Assembly (NCBI RefSeq): GCF_000482865.1
Contig: NZ_AXWW01000005.1
Span: forward strand, 124,001 to 188,000
DNA: 64,000 nt
Direction: 5' to 3'
DNA from: Actinokineospora inagensis DSM 44258
GTDB taxonomy: Bacteria; Actinomycetota; Actinomycetes; Mycobacteriales; Pseudonocardiaceae
In this document: positions 55,782 through 64,000 of the stretch, one piece after another
How positions within the stretch are numbered: position 1 is the stretch's first letter
Layout of the letters: each line of letters begins with the position of its first letter
Made by a program: the position numbers and the translations under genes
Notes under the pieces: generated by a model
Seen by the model: only the letters and a program-made list of their open reading frames with translations
Told to the model about the DNA's origin: nothing
Databases searched by the model: none

Positions 55782-57121
55782 CAGAGGAATCGCTCGGTCG
55801 GGTGTTCGGTGGTCCAGGTGCCCGGTGTGACCGTGCGCAGGGCGTCGCGCACCAGTTCGACCTCGGCCAGGGTGTTGTAGATCCCGAAGGACAACCGGAC
55901 CGTGCCCACGACGCCGAAGGTGTCGACGAACGTGTTGGCGCAGTGCACTCCACTGCGCACCGCGATACCGTGCGCGTCCAGGTGACCGCCGACGTCGTAC
56001 GGGTGGATGCCGTCGACCACGATGGACACGATGCCGTTCGGATCCGCCGCCGGATCGCCGACGACCCGCACCCCGGGCACCGCGCCGACCGCGTCGACCG
56101 CAGCCAGCACCAGCGTCTCGTCGTGCTCGCGGATCGTGTCCCAACCGAGCTCGTCGAGGTAGTCGAACGCCGCGGCCAGCCCGACCGCTCCCGCGATGTG
56201 CGGGGTGCCCGCTTCCAGTCTGGCGGGGGCGGGCACGTAGCGGACCGGTTCGGTGGTGCTGACGCCCTTCACCGTCCCACCGCCCACCTGGTACGGCTCC
56301 AGGCGGTGCAGGAGGTCGCGGCGGCCGTAGAGGACGCCGATGCCCATCGGGCCGTACACCTTGTGGCCGGAGAACACGTAGAAGTCGGCGTCCAGGTCCC
56401 GCACGTCGACCGGCCGGTGCGGCACGGCCTGTGCGCCGTCGACGACCACCGGGACGTCGTGGCGGTGCGCGTGCGCGATCATGTCCCGGACCGGGTTCAC
56501 CGTGCCCAGCACGTTGGACACGTGGGTGATCGCGGCCAACTTCACCCGCGGCCCCAGCGCGGCGGCGAAGTCCTCGGCCGACACCCGGCCGCGCTCATCA
56601 GCGGGAACCACGACCAGTTCCGCCCCGACGGACTCGCACAACCGGCGCCACGGCAGCAGGTTGGAGTTGTGCTCCATGCCCGTGACCGCGACCTGGTCGC
56701 CCCCGCCGACCAGGTCGCGGCCGAGGGTGTCCGCGAGCAGGTTCACCGCGGCCGTCGTGCCCGGCACGAACACCACTTCGTCGGGGTGCTCGGCGCCGAT
56801 CGCGCGCCGCACGGTCTCCCGAGCCTGCTCGTAGACGTCGGTGGCCAGGTGGCTGAGCCGGTAGTAGCCACGGCCCACGTTGGAGTTGGCGGCGGCGTAG
56901 TGGTCGACGATGGCGTCGAGCACCCGCTGCGGCTTCTGCGCGGTGGCGGCGTTGTCCAGGTACACCAATGGTTGTCCGCCGAACCGCCGGGCCAGGATCG
57001 GGAAATCGGCGCGAACGGTTTCGCCGAGCGCCGATTCACCGGTCGCCGATCTCACCGGAGACGATTCCGCCCGGCTCGACCGATTTCGCCGCGCGGAAGT
57101 CATGTCCACCAGGTCGACCAT
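55781..57121 (-). CDS. Cysteine desulfurase (SufS-like)
   Basis: A 446-residue PLP enzyme: YLDNAATAQKPQRVLDA, then K254 in VFSGHKVYGPMGIGVLYG and the active-site cysteine C394 in AVRSGVHCANTF. It removes sulfur from cysteine, leaving an enzyme persulfide. No SufBCD/SufU genes are near, so it is not an ordinary Fe-S cluster copy. The ATG at 57121 is chosen for its GGGAG site; upstream starts exist. It heads the leftward sulfur operon, opposite the enediyne genes. Confidence 0.9.
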   Translation of the reverse strand: MVDLVDMTSARRNRSSRAESSPVRSATGESALGETVRADFPILARRFGGQPLVYLDNAATAQKPQRVLDAIVDHYAAANSNVGRGYYRLSHLATDVYEQARETVRRAIGAEHPDEVVFVPGTTAAVNLLADTLGRDLVGGGDQVAVTGMEHNSNLLPWRRLCESVGAELVVVPADERGRVSAEDFAAALGPRVKLAAITHVSNVLGTVNPVRDMIAHAHRHDVPVVVDGAQAVPHRPVDVRDLDADFYVFSGHKVYGPMGIGVLYGRRDLLHRLEPYQVGGGTVKGVSTTEPVRYVPAPARLEAGTPHIAGAVGLAAAFDYLDELGWDTIREHDETLVLAAVDAVGAVPGVRVVGDPAADPNGIVSIVVDGIHPYDVGGHLDAHGIAVRSGVHCANTFVDTFGVVGTVRLSFGIYNTLAEVELVRDALRTVTPGTWTTEHPTERFL

Positions 57122-57436
57122 GCGTGCTCCCGATTCCATCGACGGTCCCCGGGCAGGCCGGGGCCACCGGACCGGTCCCTTGCCCACCAGCCCGCTGCGC
57201 ACAGAAGGAGACGACGACCAGGCAGGTCGCCGTCCGGGAGCTTACCACCGAACTCAGAAGCGACCTAGCCGGCACCCGGCACCGGCCCGCGCAATTCGAC
57301 ACCGCGCCAAACATGCTACAAACGGGGGAACAGCGCGGTCGCTCCCTTGACACAGGACGGCAACCCGGAGGCAAGATCGAGCGCGGATCGCTATCTATTC
57401 TCTAAGTTTGTTCTCCGCCTCCGAGATGAGAACACC
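57122..57436. promoter_or_regulatory. Divergent promoter region of the sulfur operon and enediyne cassette
   Basis: 315 bp with no gene. TTGACA at 57347-57352 could be a -35 for the enediyne genes (possible CAAGAT -10 at 19 bp). GTTCTC-N12-GAGAAC (57410-57433) covers the unbL ribosome site and may be an operator. Confidence 0.4.
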
Positions 57437-58429
57437 ATGAGCGCACACCACGGTTCGGTCGATCCGCCCCGCGTCCAGCGCGCGGGCGACGCCGCGGCGG
57501 ACGGGAACCCGAGCCCGGCCCGCCGGGTCGCGCCGCGACTGCCGATGGGCCTGGCCGACTTCGGCAGGCGCGGGTTCCGGCTGGACCGCCCGGATGTCCG
57601 AGCGCACCTGGAGCGGCACGCCCGGTCGTTCCTCACCGGCTACAACCTGGCGGCCGCGCACTGGCCGCGGGTGCGGGCCGCGGTCGAGCGGTTGGCCGCC
57701 GAGGAACGCGGCTTCGCGCACGAAGGTGCGGGAATGTACGCGGGGCAGCGGGACGCGTTCACCGGCGGCCGGTCGCGCGCGGTCGCGCGGCTGCTGGAAG
57801 AGTCCGGACAGGACTACCCGCACCTGATCGAGGTCGGCGCGGGCTGGGCGCTGGCGGTGACCCGGCTGCCGTTCCCGGTCCGGTTGACCGGTACGCCGCT
57901 GTTGCGCTGGTTGGCGTTGGACGGTGCGGGGTTCGCCGAGGTGTTCTTCGGCGGCAGGCGGGTGTTGCGCCGCCGGGCCGAGCGGGCGGGCACCGACCCG
58001 CGTCGGATCGCCCGGCTGGGCGGGGCGGGGCGGGCGCTGTGGTTCGTGACGGCGGGCGACCCGGACGACATCCGCACCACCATCGACGAGGTCCCGGCGA
58101 CCGCGCGGCCGGGGTTATGGAGTGGGGTCGGCCTGGCCACCGCGTACGCGGGCGGTGTACCCGCGACCGACCTGGACACCTTGCGGTCGCACGCCCGTGA
58201 ACACGTGGGCCACTTGGTCCAGGGCGTCGTGTTCGCCGCGACCGCCCGCGCCCGCTCCGGGATCGTCCCGGAGCACACCCGGCTGGCCTGCGACCGGATC
58301 GCGGGCACCACCCCGGACACCGCCACCGGGTGGGCGGACCGGGCCGCGGCCGAGCTGGCCGACCGCACCGACATCGCGGCATACCTGACCTGGAAGCAGC
58401 GCGTGCGCGTGCTCGCCGGTCAACGCTGA
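57437..58429 (+). CDS. unbL: UnbL, enediyne biosynthesis protein (DUF1702)
   Basis: A 330-residue protein of the DUF1702 family, the UnbL/E5-type protein kept in enediyne clusters. It opens with ...PMGLADFGRRGFRLDRPDVR, and includes HLIEVGAGWALAVTRLPFPV and GLATAYAGGVPATDLDTLRS, typical of the family. Its biochemical role is not known. ATG 57437 is preferred to an in-frame TTG 90 bases earlier. First gene of the rightward cassette, and only this family is known near pksE. Confidence 0.9.
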   Translation: MSAHHGSVDPPRVQRAGDAAADGNPSPARRVAPRLPMGLADFGRRGFRLDRPDVRAHLERHARSFLTGYNLAAAHWPRVRAAVERLAAEERGFAHEGAGMYAGQRDAFTGGRSRAVARLLEESGQDYPHLIEVGAGWALAVTRLPFPVRLTGTPLLRWLALDGAGFAEVFFGGRRVLRRRAERAGTDPRRIARLGGAGRALWFVTAGDPDDIRTTIDEVPATARPGLWSGVGLATAYAGGVPATDLDTLRSHAREHVGHLVQGVVFAATARARSGIVPEHTRLACDRIAGTTPDTATGWADRAAAELADRTDIAAYLTWKQRVRVLAGQR

Positions 58430-58467
58430 ACCCCTTGGCTCGCCACAGTTCTCCCGAGAGGTCGTCC

Positions 58468-60378
58468 ATGACGTCCGGATCTCTTCGGCGCTCGCTGAGC
58501 GCCGTCTTCGCGGTCGCGCTCTGCGTGGCCGTTGGTGTGGTCACCGCGTTGCCGCAGACCAGCCAGGCCGAGCAGGACAAGATGGCGAGCCGGTTCGGGT
58601 TCCGCCAGGTCCCGGTGAACTCGGTACCCGCGAACGCCCGGTTCGTCCGCCAGGTCGAACCCGGCCTGGTCGGCATCCAGTCGTGGATCTCCGCGGTCGG
58701 CGCGGCCGTCGCGCTGACCGACCTGCGCGGCCTGGGTCGCCCGGCGGACCTGTGCCTGGTCGACCCGCGCGACGACTCGGTGACGGTCAAACCCGTTCCG
58801 GAAGCCGGGGGCGAGCAGTACCCGGCCTTCCCGCTGCGCCCCGACGGCCTCCGCTACGACTCGACGATGGCGCCGATGGGCTGCGTGCCCGCCGACATCA
58901 ACGAGGACGGCGCCACGGACATCATCGTCTACTACTGGGGACGATCCCCCGTGCTGTTCCTCAACCAGGCCAAGGCGGGCACGCGGCCCTCGGCCGCCGT
59001 GTTCCGGGCCACCGAGCTGGTGGAGCCGATGGCGGTGTGGAACACGACCGCGCTCAACGTCGGCGACCTCGACGGCGACGGCCACCTCGACATCGTGGTC
59101 GGCAACTACTTCCCGGACGGCGCCAAGGTCCTGGACCCGCGGGCCGCGGGCGATGAGCGGATGCGGATGCAGGACGGCATGGGCGACGCCGGGAACGCCG
59201 GGCCGAGCCGGGTGTTCCTGTCCAGGCCGAGCGGGGTGGCGGGCGCGAAACCGGAACTCACCGACGTCAGCGCCGACATCCCGGCCGAGGGGCTGCGCGG
59301 TTGGGTGCTGGCGATCGGGCTGCAGGACCTGACCGGCGACGGGCTGCCGTCGGTCTACCTCGCCAACGACTTCGGCCCGGATGTGCTGCTGGTCAACAAG
59401 TCCCGGCCGGGCCGGGTGTCCTTCACCGTCGCCAAGGGCACGCGCGACATGGTCACACCCAAGTCGGAGGTGCTCGGGCGCGACTCGTTCAAGGGCATGG
59501 GCGTCACCTTCACCTACCCGACCGGGTCGGGTCTTCCGGACATCGCGGTCAGCAACATCACCGACGACTTCGCCCTGCAGGAAAGCAACATGCTGTTCGT
59601 CCCGGACGGCACGGTCGACGACCTGCGCGCGGGTGTGGCCCCGTACGACGAGCAGAGCCAGCGGCAGGGGGTCGCGCGCAGCGGCTGGTCGTGGGACATC
59701 AAGGCGGGCGACTTCGACAACAGCGGCGTCGACGAGCTGACCCAGGCGACCGGGTTCGTCCTCGGCCACCGCGACCGGTGGGCGCTGCTGCAGGAGTTGG
59801 CCATGGGCAACGCGGAACTGTTGAAGTACCCGGGTTCCTGGCCGAACTTCGGCCCCGGCGACGACCTGTCCGGCGCACGGGACGCGAACAAGTTCTGGGT
59901 GGACGGTCCGGACAGCCGCTACGTCGACCTGGCCGCGAAGCTCGGCATGGCCCAGGCCGCCCCGTCCCGCGGTTTCGCCCTGGGCGACGTGAACGGCGAC
60001 GGCCTGCTCGACATGGTTGTCGCCAACCAGTGGGCCGATTCGACGCTGCTGCTCAACACCGCGACCGGCGCCCCGCCCGCCGCCGACCTCGCCCTGCTGC
60101 AGCCCGGTGCCGCCGGCGTCGACCGGCCCGCGATCGGCGCGCAGGTCGAGGTGCCCGCCGTGCCCGGGATCGCGGCGCAGAAGACCCAGCTCTACCCGGC
60201 CAACGGGCACGCGGGCGCCTCGGGCGCGGAGGCCCACCTGGCGCTGCCGCGGTCCGGTTCGGTGACCGCCACGGTGACCTGGCACGACGCGGCGGGCAGC
60301 CACCGGGCGCCGGTCGTGCTGAGCCCCGGTCACCACCGGATCGTGTTGCGCCCCAACGGAGAGGTGGTCACCCGATGA
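58468..60378 (+). CDS. unbV: UnbV, exported FG-GAP/ASPIC-type enediyne protein
   Basis: A 636-residue protein with an N-terminal signal/anchor (LSAVFAVALCVAVGVVTAL), then a beta-propeller with Ca-binding FG-GAP-like loops (DINEDGATDIIVY, DLDGDGHLDIVVGNY, DLTGDGLPSVYLAND, DFDNSGVDELTQATG, DVNGDGLLDMVVANQ) and an ASPIC/UnbV end (NGHAGASGAEAHLALP). The Asp-rich loops are ordered across the whole chain. Ribosome site CCGAGAGG. UnbV is a standard gene beside the enediyne PKS; its exact job is unknown. Confidence 0.93.
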   Translation: MTSGSLRRSLSAVFAVALCVAVGVVTALPQTSQAEQDKMASRFGFRQVPVNSVPANARFVRQVEPGLVGIQSWISAVGAAVALTDLRGLGRPADLCLVDPRDDSVTVKPVPEAGGEQYPAFPLRPDGLRYDSTMAPMGCVPADINEDGATDIIVYYWGRSPVLFLNQAKAGTRPSAAVFRATELVEPMAVWNTTALNVGDLDGDGHLDIVVGNYFPDGAKVLDPRAAGDERMRMQDGMGDAGNAGPSRVFLSRPSGVAGAKPELTDVSADIPAEGLRGWVLAIGLQDLTGDGLPSVYLANDFGPDVLLVNKSRPGRVSFTVAKGTRDMVTPKSEVLGRDSFKGMGVTFTYPTGSGLPDIAVSNITDDFALQESNMLFVPDGTVDDLRAGVAPYDEQSQRQGVARSGWSWDIKAGDFDNSGVDELTQATGFVLGHRDRWALLQELAMGNAELLKYPGSWPNFGPGDDLSGARDANKFWVDGPDSRYVDLAAKLGMAQAAPSRGFALGDVNGDGLLDMVVANQWADSTLLLNTATGAPPAADLALLQPGAAGVDRPAIGAQVEVPAVPGIAAQKTQLYPANGHAGASGAEAHLALPRSGSVTATVTWHDAAGSHRAPVVLSPGHHRIVLRPNGEVVTR

Positions 60379-61337
60379 CGACCGAGATCAGCAAGTCCAC
60401 CGGAACGGCGCTGCCCACCCCCCGGGTCGACAGCACGCCGGTCCCGGTGCCCACCCAGGCGGTCGAACCGCGCCAACGCGACCCGCGGGTGCTGGCGCTG
60501 CAGCGGTTCGCGATGTCGATCACCGCGTTCAACATCCTCGGGCACCTGTGGTTCGGCTTCGAGCAGGCCCCGATCACCCCCATCGTCTGCCTGCTCGTCG
60601 GCTACGCCAGCGCGCTGCTGTTCGAGACCGTGGACGCCTGGACGCACGACCGCGCGCCGGACTACGCGGGCGGCGCGAAGTCGGTGGCGGTGTTCCTGCT
60701 GCCCGCCCACATCGGCGCCCTGGCCTGCGGGATGCTGCTCTACGCCAACTCGTCGCTGTGGCCGTACCTGTTCGCGGTCGTGGTGAGCAACGCCAGCAAG
60801 TACGTCTTCCGGATGCGGGTCAAGGGCCGGGTGCGGCACATGCTCAACCCGTCGAACACCGGTATCGCGGTGACGTTGGTGCTGTTCCCCTGGGTCGGCA
60901 TCTCCCCGCCGTACCACTTCACGAACTGGCTGCACGGCGCGCTGTCGTGGGCGATCCCGGTCGGCATCCTGGTGGCGGGCACCATGCTCAACGCCGGGTT
61001 GACCAAGAAGATCCCGCTGATCCTGGCGTGGGGCGGCGGGTTCGCGTTGCAGGCGCTGGCCAGGTGGCTGGTGCTGGACCAGGCGCTGGCCGCCGCGCTG
61101 CTGCCGATGACCGGGGTGGCGTTCATCCTGTTCACCAACTACATGATCACCGACCCGGGGTCGACGCCGTCGTCGCGGCGCGGTCAGGTCGTCTTCGGCC
61201 TCACCACGGCCGTGCTCTACGGGGTCCTCGTGTCGCTGGGCATCGTGTTCGGCCTGTTCTTCGCGCTGGTGATCACCTGCCTGCTGCGCGCCGGTGTGCT
61301 GCTGGTGGCCCGCACCCGGGGTCGGGTGCCGGCGTGA
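60375..61337 (+). CDS. unbU: UnbU, integral membrane enediyne protein
   Basis: A 320-residue protein with about eight membrane helices (for example AFNILGHLWFGF, VCLLVGYASALLF, LLPMTGVAFILFTNYMITD). Related to RnfD/NqrB-type membrane proteins; the loop RHMLNPSNTGIAVTLVLF is the conserved part. Function not known, perhaps electron transfer or export. ATG overlaps the unbV stop, and its stop overlaps the pksE GTG, so the four genes are translated together. Confidence 0.92.
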   Translation: MTTEISKSTGTALPTPRVDSTPVPVPTQAVEPRQRDPRVLALQRFAMSITAFNILGHLWFGFEQAPITPIVCLLVGYASALLFETVDAWTHDRAPDYAGGAKSVAVFLLPAHIGALACGMLLYANSSLWPYLFAVVVSNASKYVFRMRVKGRVRHMLNPSNTGIAVTLVLFPWVGISPPYHFTNWLHGALSWAIPVGILVAGTMLNAGLTKKIPLILAWGGGFALQALARWLVLDQALAAALLPMTGVAFILFTNYMITDPGSTPSSRRGQVVFGLTTAVLYGVLVSLGIVFGLFFALVITCLLRAGVLLVARTRGRVPA

Positions 61338-64000
61338 CGCCCGGTGTGGTGATCGTCGGGCTGGCCTGCCACTACCCCGACGCGCACCACCCGGACGACC
61401 TGTGGCAGGCGGTGCTGACCGGCAGGCGGGCGTTCCGGCGGATTCCGCCGCTGCGGCTCTCGGCCGCTTACCTCGGCGAGCGCGACGACCCCGACCGCAC
61501 CTACGTCACCCACGCCGGGGTGCTGCGGGACTGGGAGTTCGACCGGTCGGCGTTCCGGGTGCCGGTCGGGGTGCACCGCGCGGTCGACCACACGCACTGG
61601 CTGGCGTTGCAGACCGCCGCCGAGGCGCTGGCCGACGCGGGCGTGCCGGACGGCGACACGCTGCCGCGCGACGAGGTCGGCGTGGTGCTGGGCAACTCGC
61701 TGGCCGGTGAGTTCAGCCGGGCCGCGCAGATCCGCACCCGGTGGCCGTTCCTGGCTCGGGCCGCCCGGGTGGCGCTCGGCCGCGGCGCGGTCGACGACGA
61801 CGTGGCCGCGGTGGTGCTCGCCGAGCTGGAGGCCGAGGTCAAGGGCCGGTTCCCGGAGCCGACCGACGAGACCCTGGCCGGGGCGCTGGCCAACACGATC
61901 GCGGGCCGGGTGGGCAACCACTTCGACCTGCGCGGCGGCGGCTACACAGTGGATGGCGCCTGCTCGTCGAGCCTGCTCGCGGTCATCCAGGCCGCCCGCG
62001 CGGTCGCCGCCGGTGAGCTGCGGTTCGCGCTGGCGGGCGGGGTCGATCTGAGCATCGACCCGTTGGAGTTGGTGGGGTTCGCCCGGGTCGGGGTGCTCGG
62101 CGTGGACGAGATGCGGGTGTACGACGCCGCGCCGACCGGGTTCCTGCCCGGTGAGGGCTGCGGTGTGCTGCTGCTGACCACGGCGGACGAGGCGGCGCGG
62201 CGCGGGCTGCCGGTGTACGCGGAGCTGCTGGGTTGGGGGATCTCGGCGGACGGCGCGGGCGGGCTGACCCGCCCGTCGGTGTCCGGGCAGCGGCGGGCGA
62301 TGGACCACGCGTACCGGATGGCGGGCATCGATCCGTCCACTGTGGACCTGGTGGAGGGGCACGGCACCGGGACGGCGGTCGGCGACCTCGCCGAGTTGAC
62401 GGCGTTGAGCGGGCTGCGCGGCACGGGGAGCCGCCGGGCCGCGCTCGGGTCGGTCAAGGCGAACATCGGGCACACCAAGGCGGCGGCCGGGGTGGCCGGG
62501 TTGATCAAGGCCGTGCTGGCGGTGCGCGCGGGCGTGCTGCCGCCGACAACCGGGTGCGTCGACCCGCACCCGCTGCTGCTGTCGCCGGGAACGCCGTTGC
62601 GGACCCTCGATGCGCCGGAGCCGTGGGAGAGCCCCGGCAGGCTGGCGTCGGTGTCGGCGCTGGGGTTCGGCGGGATCAACTCGCACATCCTGGTCGGCGG
62701 CACGCGGACGTCCACCGATGTGGTGGCCCCGGTGGTCGCGCCGCCCCGGTACGACATCGTGCTGGTCGGCGCGAACAACCCCGAGGCGTTGCGAGCGCTG
62801 TTGGCGGAGCGGGCCGGGTGGTTCGCCGCGCTCAGCGACGCGGAGCTGCACGATGTGGCCGCGTCCAGCCAGGGTGAGCGGGACGCGGACGTGCGGTGCG
62901 CGCTGGTGGCGTCCCGACCGGCGGAGTTGGCGGCGGCGGCGGTCGCGGCGGCGGCCAGGTTGGCCGACTGGGACGGCGCGTTGACCGTGGCCACGACGGC
63001 CGGGTTCGTGCTGGCCCGGGGCGCGGCGCCGTCCATCGGGTTGATCTTCCCCGGTCAGGCGGCGCCGGTGCGCCCCGACCTGCCGCCGTGGGCCGACCGG
63101 TTCGACGTCCCGGCGCTGCCCGCCACCGTGCGGGTCGGCGACACCGACACGGCGGCGGCGCAACCGGCCATCCTGCGCCAGTCCCTGGCCGGATTGGCCT
63201 GGCTGGGCGCCCTGGGCTGCGAGGCGGTGGGTGCGGTCGGGCACAGTCTCGGCGAGATCACGGCACTCGTGTGGGCGGGAGCGTTGAACGCGGACACAGC
63301 GCTCGACCTTGCGGCCGCTCGTGGCCGGTTGATGGCCGAGCACGGGCTCGCTGGGACGGCGATGGCGAGCCTGGACGCCTGCGCCGCCGAGCTGGGGTCG
63401 TTGCTTGCCGGGACCTCGGTGGTGGTGGCCTGCGACAACGGCCCCCGGCGGACGTCGATCGCGGGCCCGCGCGGGGAGATCGATGTCGTGCTGGTCCGGG
63501 CGGCCGCCGCGGGGATCGCCGGGGCCGGTTTGGCCGTATCGCACGGTTTCCACAGCCCGGCGATGCTGCCCGCGCGGGAGCCGATGCGGGAGCTGGTCGC
63601 GGGCGTGGCGTTCGCGCGTCCGATCCGGCCGGTGGTGTCGACGGTGACCGGCTCGCTGCTGGACGGCGTGGACCTGGGCGAGGTGCTGGTAGACCAGTTG
63701 ACCGAGCCGGTGCGGTTCCGGGAGGCGGTCACCGAGCTGGCCGCCCGCGTCGGATTGCTGGTCGAGGTCGGCCCGGGACGGACGCTGAACGGGCCAACGG
63801 TCGATTGCGCCCCGAACACGCCGGTCGTGTCGCTGGACTGCGGTGGGTCCGGCCGGGCGCACGCGGTCGCCACCGCCGCCCTGGTCGCGTCCGGAGCCGG
63901 GTCGGTGACACCGTGGTTCACCGGTCGCGACGACCGGCACCTGCCGCTCGGCACACCGATGTCCTTCCTGCGGAACCCCTGCGAGGTCGAGGTCGAGGCC
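61334..64000 (+). CDS. pksE: PksE, iterative enediyne polyketide synthase (partial, right end missing)
   Basis: 889 codons visible, open to the edge. KS domain (about 1-455): active cysteine C210 in GYTVDGACSSSLL, H343 in EGHGTGT and H380 in NIGHTKAAAG, the full catalytic triad. AT-like domain (about 565-860): S638 in GHSLGEITALVW, then SHGFHSP and VEVGPGRTLNG. The enediyne order KS-AT-ACP-KR-DH-PPTase would continue outside. The GTG overlaps the unbU stop. This enzyme makes the polyene precursor of the enediyne core; sequence here does not tell nine- from ten-membered products. Confidence 0.95.
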   Translation, partial: MTPGVVIVGLACHYPDAHHPDDLWQAVLTGRRAFRRIPPLRLSAAYLGERDDPDRTYVTHAGVLRDWEFDRSAFRVPVGVHRAVDHTHWLALQTAAEALADAGVPDGDTLPRDEVGVVLGNSLAGEFSRAAQIRTRWPFLARAARVALGRGAVDDDVAAVVLAELEAEVKGRFPEPTDETLAGALANTIAGRVGNHFDLRGGGYTVDGACSSSLLAVIQAARAVAAGELRFALAGGVDLSIDPLELVGFARVGVLGVDEMRVYDAAPTGFLPGEGCGVLLLTTADEAARRGLPVYAELLGWGISADGAGGLTRPSVSGQRRAMDHAYRMAGIDPSTVDLVEGHGTGTAVGDLAELTALSGLRGTGSRRAALGSVKANIGHTKAAAGVAGLIKAVLAVRAGVLPPTTGCVDPHPLLLSPGTPLRTLDAPEPWESPGRLASVSALGFGGINSHILVGGTRTSTDVVAPVVAPPRYDIVLVGANNPEALRALLAERAGWFAALSDAELHDVAASSQGERDADVRCALVASRPAELAAAAVAAAARLADWDGALTVATTAGFVLARGAAPSIGLIFPGQAAPVRPDLPPWADRFDVPALPATVRVGDTDTAAAQPAILRQSLAGLAWLGALGCEAVGAVGHSLGEITALVWAGALNADTALDLAAARGRLMAEHGLAGTAMASLDACAAELGSLLAGTSVVVACDNGPRRTSIAGPRGEIDVVLVRAAAAGIAGAGLAVSHGFHSPAMLPAREPMRELVAGVAFARPIRPVVSTVTGSLLDGVDLGEVLVDQLTEPVRFREAVTELAARVGLLVEVGPGRTLNGPTVDCAPNTPVVSLDCGGSGRAHAVATAALVASGAGSVTPWFTGRDDRHLPLGTPMSFLRNPCEVEVEA

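Noticed and set aside
61217-63940. 907-residue leftward frame opposite pksE
   Set aside because: The rightward frame from 61334 holds KS and AT catalytic motifs; the antisense frame is not a gene.
1-64000. CRISPR arrays, tRNA or rRNA genes, insertion sequences, prophage genes
   Set aside because: None seen on reading either strand; no regularly spaced short repeats, transposase or integrase products.

Overview
The window is high-GC actinomycete DNA. It has many GTG starts, tightly overlapped ATGA/GTGA gene junctions, a mycothiol-type isomerase, an MMPL exporter, several probable leaderless promoters and a ten-gene-type enediyne locus at the right edge. The gene style suggests a filamentous actinomycete, probably Pseudonocardiales, but that placement is inference because no rRNA or marker gene is present.

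Layout. 1-6.6 kb: right end of a small pathway operon (alpha-oxoamine synthase, CitE-like lyase, acetaldehyde dehydrogenase, 4-hydroxy-2-oxovalerate aldolase, ornithine-cyclodeaminase-like enzyme) with a MaoC hydratase and an ATP-grasp-like ligase; its left part lies outside. 6.8-8.7 kb: two secreted proteins. 8.7-13.8 kb: signalling island (two MEDS-domain regulators, a MASE1 histidine kinase, its response regulator, a STAS-like protein). 13.8-17.2 kb: MMPL exporter with TetR repressor and a decayed NmrA gene. 17.3-27 kb: methyltransferase, CoA-binding protein, a frameshifted M48/M56-type membrane protease, secreted proteins including a metalloprotease with BTRD1-like repeats, and two of three members of a small paralogous family. 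27.1-35.1 kb: kdpFABC and kdpD, split by 1.1 kb of non-coding repeats carrying DnaA-box-like sequences. 35.1-38.8 kb: a very large membrane protein with two P-loop modules. 39.2-44.6 kb: SMR/azoreductase/TetR block, an AhpD-like protein, and a cupin-RraA-mycothiol isomerase operon opposite a GlxA-type regulator. 44.6-46.4 kb: arsenic operon (ArsR-phosphatase fusion, aquaglyceroporin, ArsC). 46.4-53.5 kb: a 148-bp palindrome, a secreted trypsin-like protease, a methyltransferase, a degenerate APS kinase, an NmrA protein, a copper module (CopC-CopD), an AraC regulator with a CMD protein.

53.5-64 kb is the most distinctive part. A leftward three-gene sulfur operon (MetE-like, cystathionine gamma-synthase/lyase-like, cysteine desulfurase) faces, across a 315-bp divergent promoter region, the conserved enediyne cassette unbL-unbV-unbU-pksE. 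The iterative enediyne polyketide synthase runs off the right edge with its KS and most of its AT visible. The arrangement suggests an enediyne gene cluster whose sulfur chemistry is encoded next to the core; the link between the sulfur genes and the product is inference.

Two genes (21.3 kb and 35.14 kb) need a one-base correction to join obvious coding frames, so either homopolymer sequence errors or real frameshifts are present.
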